Positions 46,501-53,716 of a stretch of DNA of 64,000 nt are shown here, one piece after another (position 1 is the stretch's first letter; each line of letters opens with the position of its first letter). Both the position numbers and the translations under genes were made by a program. The notes beneath the pieces were generated by a model. It saw nothing but the letters and a program-made list of their open reading frames with translations, did no database searches and was not told where the DNA came from. This DNA is from JADHMP01 sp016779985 (GTDB lineage Bacteria > Bacteroidota > Bacteroidia > Flavobacteriales > Flavobacteriaceae). The DNA lies in the NCBI GenBank assembly GCA_016779985.1, contig JADHMP010000001.1, positions 186,001 to 250,000 on the forward strand. Reading direction: 5' to 3'.

Positions 46501-46666
46501 CAGTAACTACACCATCGGTAGTTCCTTTAATAATTACGCTAACACCCGGTAAAGGGGAAGCTCCATCTGTTACATTTCCTGTGATTGTTTGCTGAGCATG
46601 TAAGCCAAAACTCAACAGAAATATTCCACCAATAATAAGGTGTCTAAAAAAATTTTTTTTTGTCAT
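43502..46666 (-). CDS. SusC/RagA-family TonB-linked outer-membrane transporter
   Basis: A 1054-residue TonB-dependent receptor. A signal peptide (MTKKNFFRHLIIGGIFLLSF) precedes a carboxypeptidase-regulatory-like domain (ITGNVTDGASPLPGVSVIIK), the plug domain (GEALERSSSPNLGTALAGKV, then AIRVRGTNTF and VLKDASAAIYGARAANGVIL) and a 22-strand barrel ending with the aromatic ITGIQITF. With SusD it forms a pedal-bin-type importer for oligomeric substrates. It is divergent from the FGE-like gene. No sigma/anti-sigma pair, HTCS or SusR regulator is adjacent. Confidence 0.97.
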   Translation of the reverse strand: MTKKNFFRHLIIGGIFLLSFGLHAQQTITGNVTDGASPLPGVSVIIKGTTDGVVTDFDGNFSIEVADGTDILVFSYLGFLTQEMAAGDGSALDIQLQEDVQGLEEVVVTGYGSQKKATLTGSVAAIGGEALERSSSPNLGTALAGKVPGLFIDQGNGAPGADDPAIRVRGTNTFNNAGALIVIDGIPNRAGGLTRVNPADIESISVLKDASAAIYGARAANGVILITTKRGTKGRAKVKITSNYGWQNFTQVPDMLTGAEYMDAVNLLNVYKLPVSEWAAANASRGAPFTRPNGEVLNPTYPNDRIENTRLGEDPWLYPDTDWMEAVQRKNAPTTRQNVQITGGDDNVTYLASIGYLRQDVNFKNAPKGFTQYDLRLNLDAKINDFISLDFGLYSRQEDNLRSTNSPSDVFNDLVRQYPWFPAYWPTGEFGPDIENGNNPAIRVTDEPGYNDEKTNYIQSNVGLNINVPGVEGLIIRGNVSYDKRNFNSKLWQRPWQLYTWDGINRDSSGLTAADRGPGDPSLLQSSNQRTDLTAIFNASYEKDFGDNYFKILGGITREETDISNMGAFKRYFLSKDLDELSFGGQDGQYSTGTGSEIARIHYYGRLNYNFKEKYLIEAVVTYDGSYLFPEDTRYGVFPGVSAGYVLSEESFFDSVSFLDFAKIRGSWGQTGNDNVAAFQFLASYGLANTSLGNVVTTAFETKVPNPNITWETQTSTNIGIDLRALNNRLSFGFEYFSNVREDILTLPNKTLPSYSGITPPAQNIGEFKNVGYEITAGFNGETNSGLTYNFTFNFSDSENELVFIDEPDLADRPWQRETGGELGRPLLYEFTGVFRSQAEIDAESLDYSAVAPLLKPGDARVRDINGDGAITPADQTRVGGSPFADSQFGLNVAATYKNFDFNMYWNGAAGGYNRYEWAFMSGTLANIQRDVFERAWSPDNPNAYGPRLPDRADQWYAMNTDAYLLTRDFFRMKTIELGYNVPESITSKIKAESIRLSFTGTNLLTITDFPFDPEIVERGTDITNTRTTTGGATANGGAYPLLKTLITGIQITF

Positions 46667-46696
46667 AGTTTAGGTTTTGTTTGTCTAAAAATTATC

Positions 46697-46726
46697 CCTA
46701 AATATAAAAAGAAAATTTTATTTAGG
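46697..46726. repeat. Inverted repeat upstream of susC
   Basis: CCTAAATA (46697-46704) and TATTTAGG (46719-46726) are perfect inverted copies separated by 14 bases, about two helical turns centre to centre, inside the 147-base susC/FGE-like divergent region. A minus-strand TATATTTA (46706-46699) that could be a -7 box for susC overlaps the left arm, so a regulator bound here could control susC. Confidence 0.4.
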
Positions 46727-46772
46727 TATAATAATTTCTTATGTAGAGAAAAAAAGCTTTTGTCTCCGTTTT

Positions 46773-46780
46773 TATTTTTG
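46773..46780 (+). promoter_or_regulatory. -7 element (TATTTTTG) for the FGE-like/Gfo-Idh operon
   Basis: Perfect TAnnTTTG match 33 bases before the ATG at 46814. A second, imperfect element (TACTTTTA, 46801-46808) lies closer to the start. Confidence 0.45.
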
Positions 46781-46813
46781 GGACATATCTAAAAAACTAT
46801 TACTTTTAAAAAA

Positions 46814-47782
46814 ATGAGAAAAGGACTAGCTCAACTACTAATGGTATCTTGTGGTATTTTAAATAGTCAAAACGACTACACCGAAAAATTACCAGAAACC
46901 CCCGCCGCTCTTCCAATGTTATATATAGAAGGAGGTAGTTTTCTGATGGGAAGTCCTAACACTGAAGTGGGTCATTTTGGTGATGAAGGACCACAGCACG
47001 AAGTTCAAGTAGATGATTTTTGGATTGGCCAATTTGAAATTACATGGGACTTATACAGTCTTTTTATGCAAGGCAACATAGACGCTGCTCAACCGACACT
47101 TAGTACTGATGATGAAGTTCAAATTGCAGTCGATGCGGTATCTCGTGCCACTCCACCCTATACAGATATGAGTTTTGGCATGGGGACTGAAGGCTACCCT
47201 GCCATATGTATGACTCAATTGGCCGCTGTTAAATTTTGTGAATGGCTATCTGCCATGACAGGAAATTTCTATCGATTACCTACAGAAGCTGAATGGGAAT
47301 ATGCGTGTAGAGCAGGAACAACAGAGGCTTATTCTTTTGGTGATGATACATCCTCTATTGAAGACTATGCTTGGTTGCAAAGTAATAGTAATGACAAATA
47401 TCAAAAAGTGGGTCAAAAAAAACCAAATCCTTGGGGTTTATATGATATGCATGGAAATGTTGCAGAATGGACCTTAGATCAATATCTTCCCACAGAATAT
47501 AGAAAACGAACGGGTAAAATAAATAAAAATCCCTTTGTCAAACCCACAAAAACCTATCCGCGAACCGTCCGTGGTGGTTCATGGATTGATGGGCCCAAGC
47601 GATTAAGAAGTGCCGCACGACGTCCGTCTTCCAAAAAATGGAAACAACAAGACCCCCAAATTCCTAAAAGTTTGTGGTGGCACACAGATGCTGACTTTGT
47701 TGGTTTTAGAGTCGTGCGTCCAAAAACAACCCCAAATCTTGTAGAACAGAAGCAATACTGGAGATATGAATCAACTAAATAA
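46814..47782 (+). CDS. FGE-sulfatase-fold (SUMF1/EgtB/PvdO) protein lacking C-terminal cysteines
   Basis: A 322-residue protein of the formylglycine-generating-enzyme fold: MLYIEGGSFLMGSPNTEVGHF, FWIGQFEITWDLYSLF, RLPTEAEWEYACRAGTTEAYSFG, NPWGLYDMHGNVAEW, VRGGSWIDGP and FVGFRVVRP. The two active-site cysteines that true FGE carries after GGS are absent; the segment reads GGSWIDGPKRLRSAARR. It should therefore not be read as a sulfatase activator; in line with this no sulfatase is nearby. The N-terminus is weakly hydrophobic and export is uncertain. It is the first gene of a four-gene run. Confidence 0.9.
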   Translation: MRKGLAQLLMVSCGILNSQNDYTEKLPETPAALPMLYIEGGSFLMGSPNTEVGHFGDEGPQHEVQVDDFWIGQFEITWDLYSLFMQGNIDAAQPTLSTDDEVQIAVDAVSRATPPYTDMSFGMGTEGYPAICMTQLAAVKFCEWLSAMTGNFYRLPTEAEWEYACRAGTTEAYSFGDDTSSIEDYAWLQSNSNDKYQKVGQKKPNPWGLYDMHGNVAEWTLDQYLPTEYRKRTGKINKNPFVKPTKTYPRTVRGGSWIDGPKRLRSAARRPSSKKWKQQDPQIPKSLWWHTDADFVGFRVVRPKTTPNLVEQKQYWRYESTK

Positions 47783-47788
47783 ACAAAC

Positions 47789-49117
47789 ATGAAAAACAAT
47801 CAAAACTTTAAAAATGAAGGGCAATCAAGACGCTCTTTTGTGCAAAAAACAGCACTCGTGACAGGAGGCTTAATGTCAGCACCTATGGGTGTATCGGGCA
47901 TGGCCAATGTGTTTAACGAAAAGAAATTAAAACTGGCTCTTGTAGGTTGTGGAGGCAGAGGATCTGGAGCTGCTGTTCAGGCGCTTACTGCAGATGAGAA
48001 TGTAGAATTGGTAGCCATGGCTGATGCTTTTGGTGATCGATTGGAAAAAAGTTTAAAAAGTATTCAAACTCATTTTGAGGGTGAAAAGAAAATAAATATT
48101 AAGGAAAAGCACCGATTTGTAGGTTTTGATGCTTATCGAAAAGCGATAGACATGGCCGATGTGGTTATCCTGACTACGCCCCCTGGTTTTAGACCGTATC
48201 ATTTTGAATATGCGATTAATAATGACAAGCATGTTTTTATGGAAAAGCCTGTGGCAACAGATCCCGTTGGTGTTCGAAAAGTATTGGAAATGGCGCGGGT
48301 GGCTAAAGCCAAAAAGCTCAATGTGGTGGTGGGCTTGCAACGTCATTACCAAAAACGTTATTTGGATTTAATAGCTAAAGTACGTGAAGGCGCAATAGGT
48401 AAAATCACAGGAGGACAAGTATATTGGAATAGTGATGGTGTTTGGGTTAGAAAACGCGAAACGAGTCAAACCGAATTGGAATATCAAATGCGTAATTGGT
48501 ATTATTTTAATTGGCTTTGTGGGGACCATATTTTAGAACAGCACATTCACAATATCGATGTGGGCAATTGGTTTGTTGGAGATTATCCAGTATCGGCTCA
48601 AGGTATGGGTGGTCGCCAAGTGCGAAATGGAAAAGATCATGGAGAAATTTATGATCATCATTTTGTAGAATTTACCTATGCAAATGGGGCTGTGATTTCA
48701 AGTCAATGTCGACACATTCCAAATTGTATGCGCAGAGTAGATGAAAGTTTTCAAGGCACAAAAGGAAGTATAGAAATAGGACAAGGAAAAATAAAAGATC
48801 TTGAAGGCAACACTGTTTTTCAATATAACGGCAGAAAAGATCCTAATCCTTATCAAGTGGAGCATGACCAGTTTTTTGCTTCTATTCGAAATGGAGGGGT
48901 GATTGCAGACGCGGAAAATGGAGCTAAAGCAACCTTGACAGCCATTTTAGGGAGAATGGCAACCTATTCTGGTTCAGTGATCACTTTTGATCAAGCTATG
49001 AATTCGGACTTGCAATTGATGCCTGAAAGTATGGATTGGAGCAGTACACCTCCAGTGATGCCTGATGCTAATGGAAATTATGATATTCCAATGCCTGGGA
49101 AAACAAAATACGTTTAA
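47789..49117 (+). CDS. Tat-exported Gfo/Idh/MocA-family oxidoreductase
   Basis: A 442-residue NAD(P)-dependent sugar dehydrogenase-like protein. A twin-arginine signal (R14-R15 in QSRRSFVQKTALVTGG) sends it to the periplasm folded with its cofactor. The Rossmann motif LALVGCGGRGSGAA and the EKPVATDP catalytic lysine motif are present, followed by VGLQRHYQKRYLDLI and the GDHILEQHIHNIDVGNW active-site segment. Family members oxidise sugars or cyclitols. Six bases separate it from the FGE-like gene and one base from the next gene. Confidence 0.94.
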   Translation: MKNNQNFKNEGQSRRSFVQKTALVTGGLMSAPMGVSGMANVFNEKKLKLALVGCGGRGSGAAVQALTADENVELVAMADAFGDRLEKSLKSIQTHFEGEKKINIKEKHRFVGFDAYRKAIDMADVVILTTPPGFRPYHFEYAINNDKHVFMEKPVATDPVGVRKVLEMARVAKAKKLNVVVGLQRHYQKRYLDLIAKVREGAIGKITGGQVYWNSDGVWVRKRETSQTELEYQMRNWYYFNWLCGDHILEQHIHNIDVGNWFVGDYPVSAQGMGGRQVRNGKDHGEIYDHHFVEFTYANGAVISSQCRHIPNCMRRVDESFQGTKGSIEIGQGKIKDLEGNTVFQYNGRKDPNPYQVEHDQFFASIRNGGVIADAENGAKATLTAILGRMATYSGSVITFDQAMNSDLQLMPESMDWSSTPPVMPDANGNYDIPMPGKTKYV

Positions 49118-49118
49118 G

Positions 49119-50036
49119 ATGAATAGAAGAGTTTTTTCAAAAACGATAACCGCTACAGCAATGGGGGCCGCTGCTACAGACCCCCTCTGGGGAGCTTCTT
49201 CCAGCCTTGCTTCAGCACATAAGTATAACTTACATTACGCGCCGCATATTGGTATGTTCAAACACCACGCTGGTAAAGATCCTATTGATCAGTTGAATTT
49301 TATGGCGGATCAAGGCTTTACTGCCTTTGAGGATAATGATATGCGAAAGCGGCCTATAGCCATGCAAGAAAAGATGGCTCAAACCATGACTAAAAGAGGG
49401 TTGAAAATGGGTGTCTTTGTGGCTCATGAAATTTATTGGAGGAAACCTAATTTAGCTAGTGGAGATCCAAAAATGAGGGCAGAATTTTTGGACTATATCC
49501 GTGCCGCTGTGGATGTTGCTAAGCGAGTTAACGCAAAATGGATGACTGTGGTGCCCGGTTTTGTAGACCTGCGTCAGAATATGGCTTTTCAAACAGCTCA
49601 TGTTGTGGAAAGTCTCAAACAAGCGTCGGCTATTCTTGAACCACATGACCTCGTTATGGTGCTAGAGCCTCTCAATTTTAGAGATCATCCGGGACTTTTC
49701 CTTTCCGAAAGTCCACAGGCTTATGAAATTTGTAGGTCTGTAGATTCTCCTTCCTGTAAAATTTTATTTGATATTTATCATCAACAAATCCAAGAAGGTA
49801 ATTTGATTCCTAATATTAAAAATTGTTGGGATGAAATAGGTTATTTTCAAATTGGTGATAATCCAGGACGTAAAGAGCCTACCACGGGTGAAATTAATTA
49901 TAAAAATATATTCAAATTGATACACTCCAAAAAGTTTCAAGGTATCTTAGGGATGGAGCATGGCAATTTTAATTCTGGAAAAGCAGGAGAAGAAGCTTTA
50001 TTAAAGGCCTATCAATCTGTTGACCAATTTCTATAA
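49119..50036 (+). CDS. Tat-exported TIM-barrel isomerase (hydroxypyruvate isomerase-like)
   Basis: A 305-residue protein beginning with a Tat signal (R3-R4 in MNRRVFSKTITATAMGAAA). The xylose-isomerase-like TIM barrel shows metal-site segments VLEPLNFRDHPG, ILFDIYHQQ, FQIGDNPGRKEPTTGEINY (the Hyi-type signature) and GMEHGN. The frame could be extended to 49065, but that overlaps the dehydrogenase and hides the Tat signal. An isomerase or epimerase acting on the product of the adjacent exported dehydrogenase is a reasonable inference; the true substrate is unknown. Confidence 0.92.
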   Translation: MNRRVFSKTITATAMGAAATDPLWGASSSLASAHKYNLHYAPHIGMFKHHAGKDPIDQLNFMADQGFTAFEDNDMRKRPIAMQEKMAQTMTKRGLKMGVFVAHEIYWRKPNLASGDPKMRAEFLDYIRAAVDVAKRVNAKWMTVVPGFVDLRQNMAFQTAHVVESLKQASAILEPHDLVMVLEPLNFRDHPGLFLSESPQAYEICRSVDSPSCKILFDIYHQQIQEGNLIPNIKNCWDEIGYFQIGDNPGRKEPTTGEINYKNIFKLIHSKKFQGILGMEHGNFNSGKAGEEALLKAYQSVDQFL

Positions 50037-50038
50037 AT

Positions 50039-50989
50039 GTGTCCCAAAATCCTCTTACACAACTTTTAGGTATTCGTTATCCCCTCATCCAAGCTGGAAT
50101 GGTTTGGGTGAGTGGTTGGCGTTTGGCCAGTGCTGTTAGTAATTCAGGTGGTTTAGGGATACTTGGTGCGGGCTCAATGTATCCTGAAGTGTTGCGGGAG
50201 CACATTCAAAAATGCAAGGCAGCCACCACAAAACCGTTTGGCGTCAATGTGCCTCTAATGTATCCAAATATAGACGATCTAATGTCTGTTATTGTAGAAG
50301 AAAAAGTGGTTGTTGTGATTACCTCAGCAGGGAATCCAAAGTTGTGGACAGCAAAATTAAAAGCTGCTGGATGTATTGTTCTTCATGTGGTAAGCTCTTT
50401 AAAATTTGCCTTGAAAGCTCAAGAAAGTGGTGTAGATGCAATAATTGCAGAAGGTTTTGAAGCAGGAGGACATAACGGAAGAGAAGAAACGACAACCCTA
50501 GTTTTAGTACCTTTGTTACGTAAATATATTACAATTCCTCTTGTTGCAGCAGGTGGAATTGCCTCGGGTCAAGCTATGTTAGCTGCAATGGTTCTTGGGG
50601 CTAATGGTGTTCAAGTGGGCTCTCGTTTTGTGGCAACCCCTGAGGCATCTGCACATGATAATTTTAAACAAGTGGTTGTAGAGGCAACACAGGGGAGTAC
50701 TGTTTTAACCCTAAAAGAACTAGCACCTGTGCGAATGATTAAAAATCCTTTTTATGCCCATTTACAAGCACTCTATAAAAAAGGAGCTACACCCGAAGAA
50801 CTAAAGAAAGCGCTAGGTAGGGGACGAGCTAAAAAAGGAATGTTTGAAGGAGATTGGGACGAAGGTGAATTAGAAATTGGACAAGTGGCAGCTCAAATTG
50901 ACGCCATCACTCCAGCGGCAGAAATAGTTCAAGAGTTAATTGAGGAGTATACCAAAACCCTTAACTCTTTAAGGGAAATTGACCCTTAG
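50039..50989 (+). CDS. Nitronate monooxygenase-family flavoprotein
   Basis: A 316-residue FMN-binding TIM-barrel protein: IRYPLIQAGMVWVSG at the start, SNSGGLGILGAGSM, VITSAGNPKLWTAKL, AEGFEAGGHNGREE with the H of the family active site, PLVAAGGIASGQAM and GANGVQVGSRFVATPE. Family members oxidise alkyl nitronates or act as NADH:quinone reductases or enoyl-reductases, so the name is only a family label. The start codon is GTG at 50039; an ATG two bases upstream is out of frame. It has no signal peptide, unlike its two upstream neighbours. Confidence 0.9.
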   Translation: MSQNPLTQLLGIRYPLIQAGMVWVSGWRLASAVSNSGGLGILGAGSMYPEVLREHIQKCKAATTKPFGVNVPLMYPNIDDLMSVIVEEKVVVVITSAGNPKLWTAKLKAAGCIVLHVVSSLKFALKAQESGVDAIIAEGFEAGGHNGREETTTLVLVPLLRKYITIPLVAAGGIASGQAMLAAMVLGANGVQVGSRFVATPEASAHDNFKQVVVEATQGSTVLTLKELAPVRMIKNPFYAHLQALYKKGATPEELKKALGRGRAKKGMFEGDWDEGELEIGQVAAQIDAITPAAEIVQELIEEYTKTLNSLREIDP

Positions 50990-50998
50990 TTAAAAGGG
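50958..50998. repeat. Two tandem CCCTT/AAGGG hairpins at the end of the NMO-family gene
   Basis: CCCTTAA-CTCT-TTAAGGG (50958-50975) is followed by CCCTT-AGTTAA-AAGGG (50983-50998), the second enclosing the TAG stop codon. No T run follows on either strand, so a classical terminator is not shown. Confidence 0.4.
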
Positions 50999-51021
50999 AT
51001 AAGGTTGGTAAAAATCAATGA

Positions 51022-52245
51022 TTACGAAATAACCTTTTCTTTTAAGCTAATCAAAATCTGATTCTGCATCAAGTCCTCAAAGGTTTCTCTTTTTCTAATA
51101 AGATGGGCTTCACCTTCATGCCATAAGACTTCAGCAGGGCGATAGCGTGAATTGTAGTTACTAGCCATCGTAAAGCAATAAGCTCCTGCGTTTTTAAAAG
51201 CCAATATATCTCCCTCAGCAATTTCGCTAATTTTCCTATTGCTGCCAAAGGTGTCAGTTTCGCAGATATAACCCACCACAGTATAAAAACGTTCTTTTCC
51301 CTTAGGATTAGAAATGTTTTTGATTTCGTGGTGTGAGCCATAAAACATAGGTCTAATGAGGTGGTTGAAGCCGGAGTTGACTTGCGCAAAAACAGTAGAT
51401 GTGGTTTGTTTTACCGCATTTACTTTTGTGATAAAGTATCCTGATTGACTCACTAAGAATTTACCAGGTTCAAAAGTTAATTCCAAATCACGACCGTAAG
51501 TCTGACAAAAGGATTGAAAACGTTTTGACAAATGCTCGCCTAATTCTTCAATGTTTGTTTCTATGTCTTCCTTGGTGTAAGGCACCTTGAAACCACTTCC
51601 AAAATCAACAAAAATCAAATCTTTAAACTGTATGGCGACGTCAAATAATATATCGGCTGCTCTTAGAAAAACGTCAATGTCTAAAATATCACTTCCAGTG
51701 TGCATATGGATACCATTGATATTCATCTTTGTGTTTTCAACAATGCGCAAAACGAGTGGAATTTGATGAATTGAAATCCCAAATTTTGAATCAATATGAC
51801 CCACAGATATTTTTCGATTGCCACCCGCCATAACGTGTGGATTGATGCGAATACAGACAGGTATTTGGGGGTGTTTTGTTCCGAATTGTTCGAGAATGGA
51901 AAGACTGTCAATATTAATTTGAACTCCTTTTTGTGCCACCCTTTCAATTTCTTCAAGCGAAACACCATTGGGAGTAAAAATAATTTCGTGAGGAGCAAAC
52001 CCAGCTTGAAGGCCTAGTTCAACTTCTTGAAGTGAAACCGTATCAAGCCCCGACCCCAGTTGTTTTATGAACTGGAGTACAGATATATTTGATAAGGCTT
52101 TGCAGGCATAATTAATTCGTAAAGAGGGAACTTTTGAAAAGGCCTCTGTCAGGCGCTTATATTGAGTGGCAATTATAGCGGCATCATATACATAGGTTGG
52201 TTCTCCGTGGGTTTGTGCAATGGCTAGTAAATCCTGTGCTTTCAC
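51022..52245 (-). CDS. lysA: Diaminopimelate decarboxylase
   Basis: PLP enzyme producing lysine from meso-diaminopimelate. The 407-residue protein has the PLP lysine K49 in NYACKAL, the glycine/histidine HMHTGSDI, the phosphate-binding EPGKFLV, and the dimer-interface active-site CETDTFG. The start codon is GTG at 52245, 17 bases from a TACTTTTG -7 element; no ATG is better placed. It is convergent with the NMO-family gene and divergent from sucC. With dapD at 63 kb it marks the diaminopimelate route. Confidence 0.96.
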   Translation of the reverse strand: MKAQDLLAIAQTHGEPTYVYDAAIIATQYKRLTEAFSKVPSLRINYACKALSNISVLQFIKQLGSGLDTVSLQEVELGLQAGFAPHEIIFTPNGVSLEEIERVAQKGVQINIDSLSILEQFGTKHPQIPVCIRINPHVMAGGNRKISVGHIDSKFGISIHQIPLVLRIVENTKMNINGIHMHTGSDILDIDVFLRAADILFDVAIQFKDLIFVDFGSGFKVPYTKEDIETNIEELGEHLSKRFQSFCQTYGRDLELTFEPGKFLVSQSGYFITKVNAVKQTTSTVFAQVNSGFNHLIRPMFYGSHHEIKNISNPKGKERFYTVVGYICETDTFGSNRKISEIAEGDILAFKNAGAYCFTMASNYNSRYRPAEVLWHEGEAHLIRKRETFEDLMQNQILISLKEKVIS

Positions 52246-52262
52246 AATTCAAAATTTGATGT

Positions 52263-52270
52263 CAAAAGTA
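52263..52270 (-). promoter_or_regulatory. -7 element (TACTTTTG) for lysA
   Basis: Perfect TAnnTTTG on the minus strand, 17 bases before the GTG start; a TTG triplet lies 20 bases further upstream. Confidence 0.6.
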
Positions 52271-52327
52271 GAATAAAAACCCTTGAAGCCCAAGGGGGCT
52301 ATAAAATTGTTTAAAATCACTGTGAAC

Positions 52328-52343
52328 TGTTATGTATATAACA
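52328..52343. repeat. 16-base dyad in the lysA/sucC divergent region
   Basis: TGTTAT-GTAT-ATAACA is a perfect six-plus-six inverted repeat with a four-base centre, located about 42 bases upstream of the sucC -7 element. The form is that of a dimeric regulator site. Confidence 0.4.
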
Positions 52344-52384
52344 TTTACTTCAAGAGTTTCTTAGATCAAGCTCTTCGGAATTCT

Positions 52385-52392
52385 TATTTTTG
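52385..52392 (+). promoter_or_regulatory. -7 element (TATTTTTG) for sucC
   Basis: Perfect TAnnTTTG match 22 bases before the sucC ATG at 52415. Confidence 0.6.
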
Positions 52393-52414
52393 TGTAAATT
52401 TTCGAAACCATATT

Positions 52415-53608
52415 ATGAATTTACATGAATATCAAGGAAAAGAAATACTAGCTGAATACGGGGTCGCCATTCAACGAGGAATCATTGCCAAAACATCTGA
52501 CGAGGCTGTTCAAGCCGCAAAAGAGTTAACCGATCAAACGGGAACTGATTGGCATGTTATTAAGGCACAAATTCATGCAGGTGGAAGAGGAAAAGGAGGT
52601 GGCGTTAAAGTAGCTAAATCTCTTGAGGAACTCGAGACCCAAGCGCAGGCTATTCTTGGTATGCAGCTTATTACACCACAAACCCCTCCAGAAGGTAAAA
52701 AAGTCAATCAAGTGCTGATTGCTGAAGATGTCTACTATCCTGGTGAAAACGAGCCGAGCGAATATTATATGTCGGTATTATTAAATCGTGCTTCGGGGAA
52801 AAATATGATCATGTATTCGACCGAAGGAGGCATGGACATTGAAACAGTAGCCGAACAAACCCCTCATCTTATTTTTACAGAAGAAATAGACCCTGCATTG
52901 GGATTACAACCTTTTCAAGCGCGAAAAGTGGCTTTTAATTTAGGACTATCAGGAAATGCTTTTAAAGCCATGGTGAAATTTGTCTCATCGCTTTATCGCG
53001 CCTACATTGGAGCAGATGCCTCTTTATTTGAAATCAATCCAGTATTAAAAACTTCGGATGATAAAATTATAGCTGTTGATGCCAAAGTTGCCTTAGATGA
53101 CAATGCGCTTTTTCGTCATAAAAATTATGAAGCACTTCGTGATTTAAGTGAAGAAAATCCTGTAGAAGTTGAAGCAAGGGAAGTGGGATTGAATTATGTT
53201 GATCTTGATGGCAATGTGGGTTGTATGGTCAACGGTGCTGGATTGGCAATGGCAACAATGGATTTAATTAAACAAGCGGGAGGAGATCCTGCTAATTTTT
53301 TAGATGTCGGAGGAACAGCTGACGCGGCTCGTGTTGAAACTGCTTTCCGGTTGATTCTTAAAGATCCAAAAGTCAAAGCTATTCTAGTAAACATTTTTGG
53401 TGGAATAGTGCGATGTGATCGAGTTGCTCAGGGAATTGTGGATGCTTATAAAAATATGGGTGACGCCATCAACGTGCCTTTGATTGTTCGTTTACAAGGG
53501 ACAAATGCGGCTGTAGCAAAAGAGCTAATAGATAATTCAGGATTAAATGTACTTTCAGCCATTGCTTTTCAAGAAGCAGCAGATAAAGTGCAAGCGGCAC
53601 TTGCGTGA
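52415..53608 (+). CDS. sucC: Succinate-CoA ligase, beta subunit
   Basis: TCA-cycle subunit that binds ADP and forms succinyl phosphate-linked ATP. The 397-residue protein begins MNLHEYQGKEILAEYGV, followed by the ATP-grasp domain (KAQIHAGGRGKGGGVKVAKS, LFEINPVL) and the CoA-ligase domain (NGAGLAMATMD, DVGGTAD, NIFGGIVRCD). The open frame reaches back to 52283, but that extension spans the promoter and is not coding. sucD is not adjacent, as is usual in Flavobacteriia. Confidence 0.96.
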   Translation: MNLHEYQGKEILAEYGVAIQRGIIAKTSDEAVQAAKELTDQTGTDWHVIKAQIHAGGRGKGGGVKVAKSLEELETQAQAILGMQLITPQTPPEGKKVNQVLIAEDVYYPGENEPSEYYMSVLLNRASGKNMIMYSTEGGMDIETVAEQTPHLIFTEEIDPALGLQPFQARKVAFNLGLSGNAFKAMVKFVSSLYRAYIGADASLFEINPVLKTSDDKIIAVDAKVALDDNALFRHKNYEALRDLSEENPVEVEAREVGLNYVDLDGNVGCMVNGAGLAMATMDLIKQAGGDPANFLDVGGTADAARVETAFRLILKDPKVKAILVNIFGGIVRCDRVAQGIVDAYKNMGDAINVPLIVRLQGTNAAVAKELIDNSGLNVLSAIAFQEAADKVQAALA

Positions 53609-53653
53609 TGACAAACTGACACTAATTAATCAAAATAATATGACATAATGACA
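53609..53653 (+). repeat. Paired TGACA direct repeats upstream of hsp20
   Basis: TGACAnnnTGACA occurs twice (53609-53621 and 53641-53653), the two copies offset by 32 bases, about three helical turns. They fill the gap between sucC and hsp20, about 64-108 bases before the hsp20 ATG. Confidence 0.4.
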
Positions 53654-53716
53654 ATTTTTTAGATTGGTATTGCTTTTGTTCTAGATAGAGCATGTTTAAT
53701 CGTAAAAAATTGTATT

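Noticed and set aside
46814..47782. Sulfatase-activating formylglycine-generating enzyme
   Set aside because: The C-terminal active-site cysteines are missing and there is no sulfatase in the window.
50037..50072. ATG at 50037 as start of the NMO-family gene
   Set aside because: It is out of frame and stops after a few codons; GTG 50039 gives the conserved N-terminus.
52283..52414. N-terminal extension of sucC
   Set aside because: The segment spans the dyad and -7 element and does not resemble the family; MNLHEYQGKE is the standard start.
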